From contig JAUWGW010000019.1 of the NCBI GenBank assembly GCA_030606215.1, positions 1 to 32,539 of the forward strand: DNA of 32,539 nucleotides, read 5' to 3'. Made by a program: the position numbers and the translations under genes. Under the pieces are notes generated by a model that was not told the DNA's origin, did not search any database, and worked only from the letters and a program-made list of their open reading frames with translations. This stretch comes from a bacterium. Lineage in GTDB: Bacteria > NPL-UPA2 > JAUVJM01. Of this stretch, positions 31,316 to 32,539 are shown in pieces. Within the stretch, counting starts at the first letter, position 1; every line of letters starts with the position of its first letter.

Positions 31316-32323
31316 TTATTTTTTTCTCCTCCTCAAGAAGGGAAGTAAACCCAATAGTCCAGAAGAGAAAAGTAAAAAGGTAGCGGGTTCTGGAACAGCA
31401 CTAGCAACACGGAAACCGCGAGGGGCACTGGCGAGCAGTTCCGGATTATCGATTAATTCACCTCCCGAATCAAGATCAATGAGGGGGCTTTTCCAGCTGC
31501 CCCCGCGAAGAACACGCTGGGTGCTACTACCCCATTCCTCGATCCATTCATACAAGTTTCCTCCCTGGTCAAAAGTTCCCCAGGGAGAGGGGGAGGAGAC
31601 ATAGGCACCAACATCAGTGATGTGGCCTACTGCACTATAGAAATTTGCGGAATTATTTCCTCCTGGTGGAGATTCTGCAGTGGGTGCGGTATCAGAACCT
31701 GTGGGATAGTCATAATAGCCACCATCACCATCATTCTTATCAGGGTCATAGTAAGCGGCCTTATACCACTCATCCCTTGTGGGGATCCAATAGAGGGCAT
31801 CAGGCTTGTGTGCATCCGGGTCATTGTCGTAAGTATCATCGTACCCCCGGGAATCAAGAGAGTCCCCGGGATCAAAGTTGTAGGCCCCAGCCTCTGTTTC
31901 CGTGCTTCCCGGAGTAAGATGATCGTTGTGCAGCCAGTTACAGAACCTTGCCGCATCATACCAGTTGACATGATCTATGGGTTTATTCTCCCAGCCGCTG
32001 GTCACAAAGTAACTACCTCCAGAGTAGGTGATGTTCGTCATATACGAGTTGTGCAAATCATGCTCATCAGATCCACCCGGATCGACAGCATTCAGGAAAT
32101 CACAGTACTCGGTATGGGTAGTCTCATACTTACCGATGTAGTAGTCATAGGTTACTCGTCCATAGCTAGTGTAATCGGGATAGTTGAGATCCCCTTTTTG
32201 TGCGGTAATCATAAGTTTAGCGGACCACCCGGAAGCAGGGTTAATCATATCTGTAAGGCAAAAGACCCCCACGAGCACCAGAAGTAAACTCACTTTCTTA
32301 AAACCAGATAAACCTAAGTTCAT
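31316..32323 (-). CDS. Secreted PEP-CTERM protein with formylglycine-generating-enzyme-like (SUMF1) domain
   Basis: The start is set at ATG 32321-32323, behind AAGGGAG and downstream of a promoter at 32355-32383; longer versions would begin in the promoter. The 335-residue product has a signal peptide (KKVSLLLVLVGVFCLTDM). An SUMF1-like domain follows, with 'YYIGKYETTHTEYCDFLNAV', 'PIDHVNWYDAARFCNWL', 'WIPTRDEWYKAAYYD', 'GNLYEWIEEWG', 'RVLRGGSWKS' and 'PRGFRVA'. The end is a PEP-CTERM sorting signal: 'VPEPATF', a hydrophobic run, then 'RRRKK'. The cysteines that activate true formylglycine enzymes are missing from the C-terminal part, so it probably binds rather than modifies sulfatases. An exosortase elsewhere would process it at the envelope. 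Confidence 0.9.
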   Translation of the reverse strand: MNLGLSGFKKVSLLLVLVGVFCLTDMINPASGWSAKLMITAQKGDLNYPDYTSYGRVTYDYYIGKYETTHTEYCDFLNAVDPGGSDEHDLHNSYMTNITYSGGSYFVTSGWENKPIDHVNWYDAARFCNWLHNDHLTPGSTETEAGAYNFDPGDSLDSRGYDDTYDNDPDAHKPDALYWIPTRDEWYKAAYYDPDKNDGDGGYYDYPTGSDTAPTAESPPGGNNSANFYSAVGHITDVGAYVSSPSPWGTFDQGGNLYEWIEEWGSSTQRVLRGGSWKSPLIDLDSGGELIDNPELLASAPRGFRVASAVPEPATFLLFSSGLLGLLPFLRRRKK

Positions 32324-32354
32324 TTTAGCTCCCTTAAGGTTTTTTACTTTTATT

Positions 32355-32383
32355 AAGATAGCACACTTTTCGGGTTTTGTCAA
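32355..32383 (-). promoter_or_regulatory. Sigma70-type promoter of the PEP-CTERM gene
   Basis: Minus strand TTGACA (32378-32383), 17 bases, TATCTT (32355-32360). The ATG at 32323 is about 31 bases beyond the -10 box, giving a leader with the AAGGGAG site. Confidence 0.75.
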
Positions 32384-32430
32384 AAGAAAAAGTTTAACGG
32401 TAATATAATAAAAAGTGTGTAATTTCAGAT

Positions 32431-32459
32431 TTGCTTGAGAAAAACAAAGGGTGTATCCT
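32431..32459 (+). promoter_or_regulatory. Candidate promoter of the gene starting at 32525
   Basis: TTGCTT (32431-32436), 17 bases, TATCCT (32454-32459). The -10 box lies within the left arm of the inverted repeat at 32449-32523, so transcripts from it would lack most of that arm. Confidence 0.45.
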
Positions 32460-32523
32460 TTCAGTCTAAGGAAAAAAAGATTCGGCAATGGGGCCGGATC
32501 TAAAACAGAAAGGAGATACACCC
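32449..32523 (+). repeat. Inverted repeat enclosing the ribosome binding site of the next gene
   Basis: Left arm gggtgtatcctttc (32449-32462) pairs with gaaaggagatacaccc (32508-32523): nine pairs, a two-base bulge, then five pairs. The right arm contains the AAAGGAG Shine-Dalgarno of the ATG at 32525. A smaller hairpin gattcggc/gccggatc (32479-32486 and 32493-32500) is nested inside. The layout resembles insertion-sequence leaders that block translation from read-through RNA. Confidence 0.55.
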
Positions 32524-32524
32524 T

Positions 32525-32539
32525 ATGTTAGAGTTAACA
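32525..32539 (+). CDS. Start of a plus-strand gene cut by the window edge (possible transposase)
   Basis: ATG at 32525 follows AAAGGAG with good spacing and reads MLELT before the window ends. Five codons are too few for any family assignment. The enclosing inverted repeat and promoter placement suggest an insertion-sequence transposase. Confidence 0.4.

Overview
The window is a compact bacterial chromosome segment. Genes are tightly packed, many overlapping by 1-20 bases. The mix is a PEP-CTERM sorting signal, a minimal SufC-SufB system, a DUF1844 protein, NAD-dependent PyrD/PyrK, a split TrkA, and many short palindromic repeats. This fits an uncultivated, probably anaerobic Gram-negative-type lineage such as Omnitrophota, Desantisbacteria or a related candidate phylum. 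There is no rRNA or other decisive marker, so the phylum is an inference.

Layout. (1) 1-2450 is an AT-rich accessory patch on the 3' side of a tRNA-Arg(CCG). It holds two opposing fragments of large serine recombinases, a 41-residue membrane protein, and an XRE regulator followed by a TIR/deoxyribosyltransferase-like gene that is frameshifted at a run of seven G. (2) 2591-5987 (minus) is a HAD phosphatase-SufC-SufB-flavin reductase-desulforedoxin operon for Fe-S cluster work. (3) 6122-8667 (plus) is a K+ uptake operon: TrkA, a second TrkA-N protein, TrkH. (4) 8811-11519 (plus) is DUF1844, PBP2 and an apparently exported protein-L-isoaspartate methyltransferase. (5) 11433-16914 (minus) is yicC-gmk-rpoZ-coaBC followed by a large membrane-bound spermidine-synthase-like protein carrying two in-frame palindromic repeats. 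(6) 17042-24456 (minus) is the UMP operon pyrR-B-C-K-D-F-E. It is headed by a fused MNT-HEPN protein and closed by a TIM-barrel isomerase-like gene; carAB is absent. (7) 24680-25668 (plus) is an accessory pair, a nucleotidyltransferase-fold protein with an apparently leaderless promoter plus a 64-residue partner. (8) 25627-31116 (minus) is proC-trxA-ileS-(DksA/TraR zinc-finger remnant)-lspA-rluD. (9) 31316-32539 holds a secreted PEP-CTERM protein with a formylglycine-enzyme-like domain, then the start of a probable transposase whose ribosome binding site lies in an inverted repeat.

The core genes supply pyrimidines, CoA, GMP/dGMP, Fe-S clusters, isoleucyl-tRNA, cell wall and lipoprotein processing. 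The points most worth a second look are the XRE/TIR-like cassette, the MNT-HEPN fusion transcribed as first gene of the pyr operon, the nucleotidyltransferase/small-protein pair, and the read-through-protected start at the right edge. Strong sigma70-like promoters (TTGACA-type, 16-18 base spacing) are visible at seven places; two put the start codon almost at the transcription start.
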